Assembly: GCF_003339815.1 (NCBI RefSeq)
Contig: NZ_PPTT01000003.1
Coordinates: 145,879-209,878, forward strand
Source of the DNA: Eggerthella sinensis
GTDB lineage: Bacteria; Actinomycetota; Coriobacteriia; Coriobacteriales; Eggerthellaceae
Direction: 5' to 3'
Length of the DNA stretch: 64,000 nucleotides
Positions 39,501-46,916 of this stretch are shown in pieces. Position numbers and translations under genes: made by a program. Within the stretch, counting starts at the first letter, position 1. Each line of letters starts with the position of its first letter. Under the pieces are notes generated by a model. It had not been told where the DNA came from. It saw only the letters and a program-made list of their open reading frames with translations, and ran no database searches.

Positions 39501-41485
39501 ACGACGACGAGAACGCGACGGTGACGTTTGATGTGACGGACGATGGCAACGGCTTGCTCGTAGTGACGATTACCGTGCTGAAGGGAGACGGCAAGTCGCA
39601 GACCGTCACCGTCAGCAATGCTGACAATACGGTGGCCAGCGTTGTCATCCCGTTCGCGAATTCCTACGCTGCAACCGGCGTGCTCGGCAGCGAGGGCGAT
39701 GCGGCTATAAACGCCAGCAAGATGCTGACGGGCCGCGATCTAGTGGAGGGCGAGTTTTCCTTCCAGGTAGTCGATGCCAAGGGCAACGTGGTGGCCACGG
39801 GAACGAATGCTGCGGACGGTACGATCGATTTCTCCGCCATCTCGTACAGCAGCAACTCGTTCGCCGCGGACGTCGCGAGCGGCATCGCGACCAAGACGGA
39901 GATGGGCTACGAATACGTCTACGAGGTGTCCGAGATAACCGACGCCCTCGGGGACAGCGGTATCACGCCGGTCAAATACTCGTTCGCCGTCGCGGTGCGC
40001 GTGACCGACAACGGCGACGGCACGTTGGGCATCGCCGTCGACTACGGCAGCGAGGGCAACGGTTTGACCTTCTGGAACGTCTATGACGCTCAGGCCATCT
40101 CCAAGTCCATCGATGGCAGGAAAGTCATCGACGGTGGCGGCTTCGGGAGCGCGCCTACGCAGGAAGACATCGCTGGCGCGTACACCTTCACGTTGACCGG
40201 CTTCGCGGCGGACGACGGCACTCCTGCGCCGATGCCCCAGGGGACCGGTGCGGACGGCACCAAGACCGTCGTGAACGACGCGGTGGGCAATGTGAGCTTC
40301 GGGGAGATCGAATACACGGTTGCCAACGTGTGGCCCGAGGGTCAAGCTGCCGACGAGGCGGGCGAAGCCGTCGCAACCGCGACTCATGCGGGCGCGACGC
40401 GCTCCAAGACCTTCACGTACTCGGTGACCGAAGCGGGCGAGTTCGCGGGCGTCGCCAACGAGGGCGGCGTCAAGACCTTCGCCGTGACGGTGACCGACAA
40501 CGGCGACGGCACGCTTTCCGCCGTCACCGATCCGGCCGCGGGCGCCCTGTTTACGTTCACCAACGTCTACGGCGTCGATCCCGTGGACAGCAGCCTGACG
40601 GGTGAGGGCGGCGTTCCGGTTACCAAGAGCCTGACGGGTCGCGACCTGGTCGAGGGCGAGTTCTCCTTCGAGCTGCGCGACGCGGTTACCGGCGAGGTGG
40701 TGGCCGTTGCTGCGAACGCCGCCGACGGAACGGTGGAGATGCCGGCGCTCACGTTCGATGCTGCGGGCACTTACGCCTACTGGCTCTCCGAGGCCCCCGG
40801 GGACCGGGGCGGCGTGACGTACGACGGCGCGGTGTACGACGTGACCGCCACGGTGACCGACGACGGCGCGGGCTCGCTCGATGTGGTGTGGTCGGTTGAG
40901 AAGGGCGGGGAGGCGTTCGAGGCCGTGACCTTCCGCAACTCCTACGCGGCGACCCCTGCGAGCATCGCGCTCGATGCGTCCAAGAGCCTGACGGGTCGCG
41001 ACCTGGTCGAGGGCGAGTTCTCCTTCGAGCTGCGCGACGCGGTTACCGGCGAGGTGGTGGCCGTTGCTGCGAACGCCGCCGATGGGTCCATCACTTTCGG
41101 CCGGATCGAGTATGATGAAGCCGGTACGTACGAATACGAGATCGCCGAGGTTGAAGGGGACGTCGAGGGCGTCACGTACGACGACACCGTGTTTGCTGTG
41201 CGGGTCGACGTGACCGACGACGGCGACGGCCATCTCTCCGCCGCCGATTGGAGCTACGGCGAGAACGGCGCGCCGGTGTTCGAGAACGTGTACGAGGGGC
41301 CGTCGGCACCGCAATCCGCCGCTCCCGAGACCCCCAAGCCGCTGCCCGGCGGGAGCTTGGTGCAGACGGGCGACGCGACGCCCATGTGGGTCGCCATCGG
41401 CGCGGCGCTGGCGGCGGCGGTCGTCGCCTGCGTGGCGGCGCTGCGCCTTCGTCGGACGCGTCGAAGCGGACGCCACCTGCATTAG
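33527..41485 (+). CDS. Giant VWA / isopeptide-repeat surface adhesin (frame broken at poly-G)
   Basis: The uninterrupted frame gives about 2652 residues. The first standard start (TTG 33527) falls inside the signal peptide and has no ribosome site; the true start is probably ATG 33448, joined by loss of one G. A von Willebrand A domain has MIDAS LVLDTSGSMDEG (Asp about 129). From about 880 come roughly 12 pilin-type repeats of about 100-140 residues, each opening like TKSLTGRDLVEGEFSFEL and ending like VTFRNSYA, the FctA/Spy0128 isopeptide type (Lys and Asn in place). The end has LVQTGD (about 2611), a hydrophobic span and RRTRRSGR, a variant sortase signal. It is predicted to be wall-anchored and extended; no sortase gene is nearby. 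Confidence 0.88.
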   Translation: MVLSMAPMAAYASEGGERGFDPLGAIASLFGLGIDSDDVSVPLAANDSSTVTDANTLGNWENGLRDSTENVGRIWTDKTVEDSDITLSPSPITIKKGDADFLVGLSALSSTSNLTTTASTPLDIVLVLDTSGSMDEGMGDPVYKEVTDVQETSGWSFAPDYYVKQGDGYVQVTEKRTINGFWGWEHVGWEVNGQAVEPKTDQNPNGVQFYQHIQPTRLDALQNAVNDFIDETAKANESITDSANKHSISIVTFASNANTRAELTTVDDEHVEELKNTVNRLEANGSTAADYGMQHAQNVLEGARKNSQKVVIFFTDGEPNHQNGFDNEVAADTVNAAHSIKQDDTLIYSVGVMEGSDPNGTDDYNSYMNAVSSNYPNATAQGDNGGFFEDGYFTITWGDRVADASYYKAADNADDLNSIFEDIFEEISTGAGLPTRVEGGDPSHGGYLTFSDQLGAYMEIDPSNMTVVYANQSFANPTSSTDGKVTTYHFKGTVETGNPDYAEGNMADLIVEVEHSDDMAAGDVVTVKIPAALIPLRTYEVDTTEGSESFTTNEAYPIRVFYGVSLKDEAASSLADPDAELQSYIDSNKDESGNVRFYSNLYEKTDGVAGDAEHGNTTATFEPAEGNSFYYFTANTPVYVDETCSTPATRENLANFDTFYYQLDHYEKNDGALKKQTEVYSFPSSSLTFLGDAIGFDAAGNAYVKAGQPRLTYIKNFSDKKAGNETDTASAVVSPEWVSEQAAGVVNSYLGNNGLLLEELPGTLAISKDVTVPEGIDEEDYASTQFAFEIVVADAANKNFDAVVKNAQGDIQGDRFTLSFDDQGKAVFEIADGQTLLIYGLSDGWKYTVTETNVPQGFTSQSTGETGVVSGGATTTASFVNTYKVTSATLDGSVCLTGTKAIDGRNWLDTDEFEFSIHPASISPEGTPTPENTKVTVKGSDVADKTGAASFSFGDIVYTKPGTYTHVIREDATAAADIPGITRSQAQYLVTVKVTDNGLGALEASSQITQLFDDAGNRLDSPVATTTASFINAFSADDDTVVVNAFKNYTDNSGSRPMSDGDFLFELKPTNKSSDDAPDAPMPAGVSPGQSMTASIDAETGTVSFGELVFTGEHVGFTYTYEIREVPGNTPAMAYDDTVYTMEVAVSAELDGSGGTRVVATRTLTRDGAPVTDDESILFSNEYRPDPAVLEGGTALGGTKVLTGRDWTEEDTFTFTLEPTDATASAVADGVVQITESSATASASGVDFAFGSVHFAKAGTYTFRITEDVPEGAQGGKLDGIVYDTHACDVTVVVGLDADNGRLAVESVTYDNGEGAVDNSKAVFENSYKSGIDYGDAGGLSVSKTLNGRAMNAGEFGFTISGIDNESTSAEEANIKLTDDDKSFANAQSRRDGVPEVMKKLQGLVFDQDDAGKTYSFIVDETPGIADRVTYDASQYRVDVSVEDDGRGAMHAKTTVVRTKTAGGDPVNEIVYGPASTADANYVAPAVSFKNEYAKLPVEAELSAVKQVIGAPYEGSFDFTLTLVEGDRNAVVGLDENGAATAVAAGPYEEGGSAEASFGKLTFTAEGTFVFSVVENDPGERAGWTWATGDGNAKTITVNVNDDGDGRLDARIVGNNPIFVNSYEASPAILSGDAALAVQKSVEGSDTDGDFTFTLAPVDPENEKWQAVDVESGGNHVSIEGPFAAGEVKDANFGDIAFREAGTYQFTVVEDQAAEGQEVPLGWIYDASTSTITVEVTDEGNDGQLDAAVSYANEGKNKPNNIAAFTNSYSAAPTEGVPANFRLTKTFEGREWTDDYVFQFGIEAVTEGAPMPESDTVTVGKPAEGVEAAFDFGEIVYTKAGTYVYKVFEIAGDNAGIVYDGHEATVTVTVVDNHDGTLSSIAAVANGAFSNAYQVELPLSQRANVSISKTLTGRDMEEGQFEFTVKPLDELSADRLGISAEGRVVPSEAAADGEVALMPLDFDGLTFTADDSGKRYGFVVTETKGGGAGYANDDENATVTFDVTDDGNGLLVVTITVLKGDGKSQTVTVSNADNTVASVVIPFANSYAATGVLGSEGDAAINASKMLTGRDLVEGEFSFQVVDAKGNVVATGTNAADGTIDFSAISYSSNSFAADVASGIATKTEMGYEYVYEVSEITDALGDSGITPVKYSFAVAVRVTDNGDGTLGIAVDYGSEGNGLTFWNVYDAQAISKSIDGRKVIDGGGFGSAPTQEDIAGAYTFTLTGFAADDGTPAPMPQGTGADGTKTVVNDAVGNVSFGEIEYTVANVWPEGQAADEAGEAVATATHAGATRSKTFTYSVTEAGEFAGVANEGGVKTFAVTVTDNGDGTLSAVTDPAAGALFTFTNVYGVDPVDSSLTGEGGVPVTKSLTGRDLVEGEFSFELRDAVTGEVVAVAANAADGTVEMPALTFDAAGTYAYWLSEAPGDRGGVTYDGAVYDVTATVTDDGAGSLDVVWSVEKGGEAFEAVTFRNSYAATPASIALDASKSLTGRDLVEGEFSFELRDAVTGEVVAVAANAADGSITFGRIEYDEAGTYEYEIAEVEGDVEGVTYDDTVFAVRVDVTDDGDGHLSAADWSYGENGAPVFENVYEGPSAPQSAAPETPKPLPGGSLVQTGDATPMWVAIGAALAAAVVACVAALRLRRTRRSGRHLH
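40623..40725 (+). repeat. 103-bp direct repeat, copy 1 (within adhesin)
   Basis: Identical base for base to 40980-41082, 357 bases (119 codons) away, so copies are in register with one pilin-type repeat. Recombination between them would add or remove one repeat without breaking the frame. Confidence 0.93.
40980..41082 (+). repeat. 103-bp direct repeat, copy 2 (within adhesin)
   Basis: Second identical copy. The sequences diverge at once on both sides, suggesting recent gene conversion or duplication of this segment only. Confidence 0.93.
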
Positions 41486-41535
41486 GGTGGGCCGTGCGAT
41501 CGGCGCGCGGTAGAAAAGCGCGTATCGGGCATCAT

Positions 41536-41576
41536 AGCCGGGTCGCTCCTGCGGGGGGGGGGTGACCCGGCTTTCT
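41536..41576 (+). terminator. Terminator after adhesin, with poly-G loop
   Basis: Stem AGCCGGGTC (41536-41544) / GACCCGGCT (41564-41572) followed by TTTCTT. The loop contains ten consecutive Gs. Confidence 0.8.
41553..41562 (+). repeat. Poly-G tract (10 G) in terminator loop
   Basis: Ten Gs in the loop of the adhesin terminator; the longest homopolymer in the window besides the nine-G tract at the other end of the same gene. Confidence 0.85.
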
Positions 41577-41609
41577 TGTCGCTCGGCGCTACCCCCCGGC
41601 AAGCGTTTC

Positions 41610-41625
41610 TGTTTCACGTGAAACA
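41610..41625. other. parS centromere site 14
   Basis: Exact TGTTTCACGTGAAACA, extended to CTGTTTCACGTGAAACAG, between the adhesin terminator and the flavoprotein gene. Confidence 0.95.
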
Positions 41626-41808
41626 GTCGTCGCCCCTTCGTGCCCAAGGGATGCGGCCATCCCCCGAAAGGGGCCAATCGCGGGTTTGCGCAGGTGCCCC
41701 CTTGGTGGGGGATGCGCCCGCCGTCGCCGCGGGGCTACCGTGCGAATCGTTGCGGAGAGGGGATGCGCCGGAGGGAGGCGCGATCTTCGCACGGAAGGGA
41801 GCACTACC
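41626..41808 (+). other. GC-rich leader of flavoprotein gene
   Basis: About 180 bases with several possible hairpins (CCCCCGAAAGGGG at about 41659; GCCCCCTTGGTGGGGG at about 41696). I looked for known riboswitch signatures and recognised none. The last 15 bases give a good ribosome site (AAGGGAG). Confidence 0.3.
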
Positions 41809-43566
41809 ATGGAACTCGATCGCAGGAACTTCCTCAAGGGCGCGGCCGTCACGGCCGTCGGCGCGATGGGCGCCGCCACGCTGGCGGCGTGCTCGCCCAC
41901 GAGCAAGGAAGACAAGGACGCGGCGGCTGCAAGCGCCGGTTCGCCCGAAGGCGAATCGTACAACACCGCGGCCACATCGCAGCGCAAGTGGTCCTTCGAG
42001 ATTCCGCCTGAGCCCATTGCGGACGCGGACATCAAGGAAACTATCGAAGCCGAGCTCGTGGTGGTGGGGTGCGGCACCGCCGGCCTCATGACGGCGAACA
42101 GCGCGGCCGAAGCGGGCGTCGACACCATCATCGTGTCCGCTTCCACGAAGCCCACGTGCCGCGGCGGCTCGAACAACGCCGTGTACTGCAAGGCCTTCGA
42201 GGAGCAGGGCTACCCCCGCGTGCCCGTCGAGCAGTACCAGAAGGAGATCTTCTGCCAGACGCACAAGGTTGACCAGCGCAAGTGGTATCAGCACTACAAC
42301 CATTCCGAGGAGGCCATGAACTGGACCATCGATCTCATGGAGAAGGCCGGCTACGGCATCACCATCGAGATTGGCACGCCGGACGACGAGGACAGCCTGT
42401 ACCTGCAGCGCACGGCCGCCGTCGGTTGGGACCTCAACGGCCAGACGCCTCCCGAAGAGGGCCTCGAGATCGTCACCGGCAAGATGCAGCCCCTCCTGGT
42501 GTGGGAGCTCGCGCGCCATCTCGAAGAGGACCTCAAGGGCAAGATCTACTACAAGAACATCGCCGAGCAGCTCATTCGCGAGAACGACAACACGGGTCGC
42601 GTGACCGCCGTCATCTGCAAGCGCGAGGACGGCACGTACGCGAAGTACGTGGGCAAGAAGGCCATCGTGCTGGCCACGGGCGACTTCTCGGGCGATCGCG
42701 ACATGATGCATCGCTACTGCCCCGAGACGGCCGAGTTCGTGTCGGACGACGTGTACGACAAGGACCCCGACTGGGATCAGGGCTTCAAGTACGGCGGCAT
42801 CTACAAGGGCCAGGGCCAGAAGATGGGCCTGTGGGTTGGCGCGGCGTGGCAGAAGAGCTTCCCGAACTGCACGATGGGATCGTACTGGGGTCCCGGCCCG
42901 CGCAACCTGTACACGAACCACCTGGGCCTGCTTGTGGATCGCGACGGCCAGCGCTTCATGAACGAGAACTGCGTCGGCCCCATGGCCAGCGAGAACATCC
43001 TGCTGCTTCCCGAGAAGAAAGCGTACGCCATCTGGGATGCCGGGTATGCGAAGCATGAAGCCGTGTCGGGCGACTGGACGAACGACTCCATGATGACGGG
43101 CGAAGAGGCCGTTGCCGCCGCCGTCGCCTCGTGGGACAAGGCCGCCTCGGGTTCCAACAAGAACTACGTCAAGGGCGACACCATCGAGGAAGTGGTGGAA
43201 AAGCTCGGCCTGCCGAAGGAGGCGGTCGACACGGTCAAGCGCTACAACGAGCTGGCCGCTCAGGGCTCCGACGACGATTTCCACAAGGATGCCAAGCACC
43301 TGCATCCCATTGAGGAAGGCCCCTTCTACGGCGAGATGACCGACGTCTTCGGCTTCCTCACCGTGCTCGGCGGCCTCAACACGAACGTGAACATGCAGGT
43401 GTGCGACGCGGAGGACAAGGCCATCCCCGGCCTGTACAACGTGGGCACCATGGTGGGCGACATGTTCGCCGGAACGTACACGTTCATGATTGAGGGCGCG
43501 AACTACGGTATGACCTGCGTCACGTTCGGCTACCTCACCGGCAAGTACATCGCCGAGAACGAATAG
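41809..43566 (+). CDS. Tat-exported FAD-dependent reductase (fumarate-reductase-like flavoprotein)
   Basis: A 585-residue flavoprotein of the FAD-binding-2 group (fumarate/urocanate reductase-like). The N-terminus has a twin-arginine signal (LDRRNFLKGAAV) ending in a lipobox-like LAAC, so it should be exported folded and perhaps lipid-anchored. FAD binding is shown by AELVVVGCGTAGLMTANSAA and, near the end, PGLYNVGTMVGDMFAGTYTF. No haem-binding CxxCH motifs are present, so electrons must come from a partner. Eggerthellaceae carry many such reductases, each for a different plant, drug or host compound; the substrate here is unknown. The convergent LuxR gene probably encodes its regulator. Confidence 0.88.
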   Translation: MELDRRNFLKGAAVTAVGAMGAATLAACSPTSKEDKDAAAASAGSPEGESYNTAATSQRKWSFEIPPEPIADADIKETIEAELVVVGCGTAGLMTANSAAEAGVDTIIVSASTKPTCRGGSNNAVYCKAFEEQGYPRVPVEQYQKEIFCQTHKVDQRKWYQHYNHSEEAMNWTIDLMEKAGYGITIEIGTPDDEDSLYLQRTAAVGWDLNGQTPPEEGLEIVTGKMQPLLVWELARHLEEDLKGKIYYKNIAEQLIRENDNTGRVTAVICKREDGTYAKYVGKKAIVLATGDFSGDRDMMHRYCPETAEFVSDDVYDKDPDWDQGFKYGGIYKGQGQKMGLWVGAAWQKSFPNCTMGSYWGPGPRNLYTNHLGLLVDRDGQRFMNENCVGPMASENILLLPEKKAYAIWDAGYAKHEAVSGDWTNDSMMTGEEAVAAAVASWDKAASGSNKNYVKGDTIEEVVEKLGLPKEAVDTVKRYNELAAQGSDDDFHKDAKHLHPIEEGPFYGEMTDVFGFLTVLGGLNTNVNMQVCDAEDKAIPGLYNVGTMVGDMFAGTYTFMIEGANYGMTCVTFGYLTGKYIAENE

Positions 43567-43578
43567 CACCCTTCCCGC

Positions 43579-43612
43579 GCCCGCGCTCCACCCTCCCGGA
43601 GCGCGGGCTTCT
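43579..43612. terminator. Bidirectional terminator between reductase and LuxR gene
   Basis: Stem GCCCGCGCTCC / GGAGCGCGGGC with loop ACCCTCCC, then TTCTT, lying between two convergent genes. Confidence 0.8.
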
Positions 43613-45069
43613 TACTGCTCGAGCGACGCCGCGCGCTGCGACGCGAGCTCGATGAGCTCCTGCTTGGAGTGCACGAGCAGCTTCTGGTAGATGCGTCCCG
43701 TGTGCGTTTTCACCGTCTCTTCGGCCATGTTCAGCTCGCGGGCGATGGCCTTGCGGTTGTAGCCCTTCACGATGAGGTCGAACACCTCGATTTCGCGCTT
43801 CGACAGGCGATGCTCGGTGGCCATGAGCTGGCACGCGACGGCCAGGTTGCCGCCCGTGTCGGCGCTGCTGCCGCTTTCGCCGGGACTCACGGCGCCCCAT
43901 CCCGTGCGGATGTTGCGGCTGCTCGTCATGAACAGCGCGGCCAGCAGCAGGATGAACGCCACGAACACCGAGAGCATGCGCCAGTCGGCCACGAGCACGT
44001 CGAGCACGCTTCCCACGAACTGCCCCGCCAACAGGCACGCGGTGGCCGAGCCGATGATCCACACGGGCGGCTGCCCGAGGCCCTTCGTCAGGTACGCGCA
44101 CAGCGAGCACGACATGAGGTACTGGAAGCAGTAGCCCGTGTCGAGCGCGAGCGCGCCGGGAAGCAGCGCCGGATCGAACATGCTCACCACGAAGAACCCG
44201 CTTGCCATGAGCGGGAATCCGATGCGGTAGATGAGCACGTCGAAGTTGTTCTTCACCGAAATGGCGCAGAAGAACAGCAGGGCCACCGCGATGAAGAAGC
44301 CCATGCTAACCACGAGCGCCGAGCTGCCGAAGTTGTTGATGAGCAGGCTGTGCATCACGCCGAGCGCGAGCCCTTGAAACGCCGACGTCACGAGGAACTT
44401 CGTGGGCGGGTGCACCTGTATCTGCATGCCGCGCCCGTACAGCTCGCGCCGCGGGAACTGCGCAATGCTCTTCCAGATGCACGCCACCATGGGCAGCGGC
44501 GTGAGGATGAGCACGATCTTGCCCACCTCGCTGGGAAACAGCGACAGCGCGAGCGCCCCCACCGTGCCGATGAACAGCGCCGCGATGCCGTTGAACAAAA
44601 CCTGCAGCGGTCCGATGCAGCCGAACACGCGGCTCGCTTCCAGGTTGATGTTCGCCGTGCCGCATCCGATGAGGATGGACCCGGCGAGGTAGGTGACCAC
44701 GGCGAGGTCGTGATGCTGCTCCATGAGGGCCGGGTACGAGCTGTACAGAATGGCCCCGAGCATCAATCCGCTGCACAGCAGATAGGGAAACCAGCGCGCT
44801 TCGCTGAACCGATTGACGCGCCGGTACCCCAGGGCCCACACGAGGTACGTGAGCACGCTCGCCACGAGCAGCACGGTGCCCTTCGGCAGCGACGAGATGC
44901 CTGCGAGCGGCGTGGGGTCGAGAAACAGGTACGGGCTTTGGAACAGCAGAACCGTCTGCATCCAGTACAAGCCGAAGCCGATCGACAGAAACGGATGAGC
45001 CACCAGGCTCTCCTTGAACCGCTGCACGTACCGCCGTCGATCGTCGATGCGATTGAATGCGCTTCCCAT
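43612..45069 (-). CDS. Membrane-bound LuxR-type regulator
   Basis: A 485-residue protein with about twelve hydrophobic spans arranged like a small transporter (HPFLSIGFGLYWMQTVLLF, GTVLLVASVLTYLVWALGY, SMGFFIAVALLFFCAI, FVAFILLLAALFM) followed by a cytoplasmic LuxR helix-turn-helix, LSKREIEVFDLIVKGYNRKA then EETVKTHTGRIYQKLL. This transporter-plus-HTH architecture is common in Eggerthellaceae next to flavoprotein reductases. It suggests the membrane part senses a ligand and the HTH controls the reductase. The start ATG 45069 has GAGG four bases upstream; a longer start at 45117 is less likely. Confidence 0.88.
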   Translation of the reverse strand: MGSAFNRIDDRRRYVQRFKESLVAHPFLSIGFGLYWMQTVLLFQSPYLFLDPTPLAGISSLPKGTVLLVASVLTYLVWALGYRRVNRFSEARWFPYLLCSGLMLGAILYSSYPALMEQHHDLAVVTYLAGSILIGCGTANINLEASRVFGCIGPLQVLFNGIAALFIGTVGALALSLFPSEVGKIVLILTPLPMVACIWKSIAQFPRRELYGRGMQIQVHPPTKFLVTSAFQGLALGVMHSLLINNFGSSALVVSMGFFIAVALLFFCAISVKNNFDVLIYRIGFPLMASGFFVVSMFDPALLPGALALDTGYCFQYLMSCSLCAYLTKGLGQPPVWIIGSATACLLAGQFVGSVLDVLVADWRMLSVFVAFILLLAALFMTSSRNIRTGWGAVSPGESGSSADTGGNLAVACQLMATEHRLSKREIEVFDLIVKGYNRKAIARELNMAEETVKTHTGRIYQKLLVHSKQELIELASQRAASLEQ

Positions 45070-45143
45070 AGGCCCTCTTGCCCTCTGTTCCTCCCCGAAA
45101 TGATGACAGGATAGCATGCACCGCGCCGGCGCTTCGCCCGAAA

Positions 45144-45159
45144 TGTTTCACGTGAAACA
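45144..45159. other. parS centromere site 15
   Basis: Exact TGTTTCACGTGAAACA between the LuxR gene and the phosphohexomutase gene. Confidence 0.95.
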
Positions 45160-45183
45160 TTCTCAATCGATGCGGAATTATCC

Positions 45184-45299
45184 TTGACAAAGTATAATCA
45201 GGAGCGTAAAGTATGCGTTGTGGAAATACCGACTCCAACGGTTCTCCTCGTTTCACTCGTCCAAGCACAGGCCGCCTCCCCCGCGGCCTGTGCTAGTTT
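45184..45299 (+). ncRNA. Candidate short transcript (small ORF or RNA)
   Basis: TTGACA (45184-45189), 17 bases, TAAAGT (45207-45212) form a promoter. A perfect 11-base stem GCACAGGCCGC / GCGGCCTGTGC (45265-45275 and 45283-45293) followed by TAGTTTAT could end a transcript of about 80 bases. Alternatively an ATG at 45213, with GGAG eight bases upstream, opens a 27-codon frame that stops exactly at the foot of the hairpin (45294-45296). The two readings compete, since the ATG lies at the promoter's start point. I cannot tell which, if either, is real. Confidence 0.35.
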
Positions 45300-45407
45300 A
45301 TGCCCCTTACTTCATCTGCCTCTTTCGCGATGAATATCGCACCGGGCCTTCGGTTGGCTATAATGCGAAGCGGAAGACAAAGCAAAACGGAACGAAGGGA
45401 CTCCTCC

Positions 45408-46820
45408 GTGGCAGACATTCACTTCGGAACCGATGGTTGGCGCGCCATCATCGGCGAGGACTTCACCAACGAAAACCTAGTGCGCGTCATCGACGCAGCC
45501 GCGCGCATCTTCAAAGAGGATGCGGTTGCGGCCGGGCGCGCGGCCGATGCGCCGGGCACCCTCATCGTCGGCCACGACTGCCGACAGGACGCGCACGCCT
45601 ACGCCGAGCTGGCGTCCGAGGTTGCGGCGGCACAGGGTTTCCGCGTGCTGCTGACCGAGGACTACTGCCCCACGCCCACGCTGTGCTGGTCGGTGGCGCA
45701 GGACGCCGACGCGGTTGGCGGCATCATGCTGACGAGCAGCCACAACCCGGCCGAGTACCTGGGCGTGAAGCTGCGCATGGCCGACGGCGGCGCGGCGGGC
45801 AAAGAGTTCACCGACCGCGTTGAGGCGGCGTTCGCCGACGAGGCCACCGACGCGCGCGGCGCGTACGAGACGGTGGACCTCATGACGCCGTACCTGGCCA
45901 CGCTCAAAGAGCGCGTGGACGCGGAGGCCATCCGCGCGGCCAACCTGCGCGTGGTGGTGGACCCGCTCTACGGCGCGGGCCGCATGTACCTGGCGGGTCT
46001 ACTGCGCGACCTGGGCGTCGAGGTGTGCGAGATCAACAACGCCGAAGATCCCACGTTCGACGGCTTGCATCCGGAGCCTATTCCGCCCTGGGTCGATCGC
46101 TGCATCGCGAAGGTGCCCGAGCTGGGCTACGACGCCGGCTTCATCAACGACGGCGACGCCGACCGTATCGGCACGGTGGACGAGCACGGCAACTTCGTGA
46201 ACCCGCACCGCATCATCACGCTGCTCACCGCGCACCTCGCCGAGGACAAGGGCCTGAGCGGCCGCGTCGTGTCCACCATCACCGCGTCGGCCATGCTCGC
46301 GCGTCAGTGCAAGCGCCTCGGCCTCGAACTCACCAGCACGCCGGTGGGCTTCAAGTGGATTTACGCCGAGATGGAGAAGGGCGACGTCATGCTGGGCGGC
46401 GAGGAGTCCGGCGGCATCGGCATTCCCTCCCATGTCATGGAGCGCGACGGCCTGCTCATGGCGCTGTTGCTGTGCGAGACGATGGCGCAGCGCGGCATGA
46501 GCCTGGGCCAGCTCGTGGACGATATGTTCGAGAAGGTGGGCAAGCTCGAGTTCGAGCGCCAGGGCCTCAAGATCACCGACGAGCAGATGGCGAACTTCCG
46601 CGCGAACATCGTGCCCGCGTATGCGGTCGACGAGATCTGCGGCAAGAAGGTGGTGGACGTCGACCGTCGCGACGGCGTGAAGTTCTACCTCGAGGGCGAC
46701 GCGTGGGTCATGATGCGCCCCTCCGGCACCGAGCCGCTCGTGCGCATCTACGCCGAAGCCGAAACGATGGACGAAGTGCACGCCCTCCTCAAAGCCGCCG
46801 AAGAGGTTGTCACTGCATAA
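45408..46820 (+). CDS. Phosphohexomutase (phosphoglucomutase/phosphomannomutase family)
   Basis: A 470-residue alpha-D-phosphohexomutase. The four-domain family motifs are all present: N-terminal IHFGTDGWRAIIGEDFTNEN, phosphoserine loop LTSSHNPAEYLGVK, metal-binding NDGDADRIGTVDEHG, sugar-binding GGEESGGIGIP and phosphate-binding MRPSGTEPLVRIYAE. It would interconvert hexose 1- and 6-phosphates and so feed nucleotide-sugar and envelope synthesis, together with galE; the sugar is not decided by sequence. The start is GTG 45408 with GAAGGGA seven bases upstream. TATAAT at 45359-45364 may be its -10. Confidence 0.92.
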   Translation: MADIHFGTDGWRAIIGEDFTNENLVRVIDAAARIFKEDAVAAGRAADAPGTLIVGHDCRQDAHAYAELASEVAAAQGFRVLLTEDYCPTPTLCWSVAQDADAVGGIMLTSSHNPAEYLGVKLRMADGGAAGKEFTDRVEAAFADEATDARGAYETVDLMTPYLATLKERVDAEAIRAANLRVVVDPLYGAGRMYLAGLLRDLGVEVCEINNAEDPTFDGLHPEPIPPWVDRCIAKVPELGYDAGFINDGDADRIGTVDEHGNFVNPHRIITLLTAHLAEDKGLSGRVVSTITASAMLARQCKRLGLELTSTPVGFKWIYAEMEKGDVMLGGEESGGIGIPSHVMERDGLLMALLLCETMAQRGMSLGQLVDDMFEKVGKLEFERQGLKITDEQMANFRANIVPAYAVDEICGKKVVDVDRRDGVKFYLEGDAWVMMRPSGTEPLVRIYAEAETMDEVHALLKAAEEVVTA

Positions 46821-46843
46821 CCGCCCAACCACGAACGAACGGA

Positions 46844-46859
46844 TGTTTCACGTGAAACA
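46844..46859. other. parS centromere site 16
   Basis: Exact TGTTTCACGTGAAACA inside a 24-base perfect palindrome (46840-46863), between the mutase gene and its terminator. Confidence 0.95.
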
Positions 46860-46869
46860 TCCGCACCTG

Positions 46870-46905
46870 CAGCGGCCCGGAACTCGTTCCGGGCCGCTGT
46901 GCTTT
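46870..46905. terminator. Terminator between mutase and convergent gene
   Basis: Fourteen-base stem CAGCGGCCCGGAAC / GTTCCGGGCCGCTG with a very short loop, then TGCTTTGTT, between convergent genes. Confidence 0.8.
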
Positions 46906-46916
46906 GTTGGGCGTCG

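Noticed and set aside
39740..41677. Antisense frame across the adhesin repeats
   Set aside because: It repeats with the same period as the sense repeats, so it is derived from them.
41640..41808. Possible riboswitch before the flavoprotein gene
   Set aside because: Hairpins are present, but no signature of a known riboswitch class could be matched by eye.
45184..45198. TTGACA and TATAAT as one promoter
   Set aside because: They are three bases apart, far from the 16-18 needed; TTGACA pairs better with TAAAGT at 45207.
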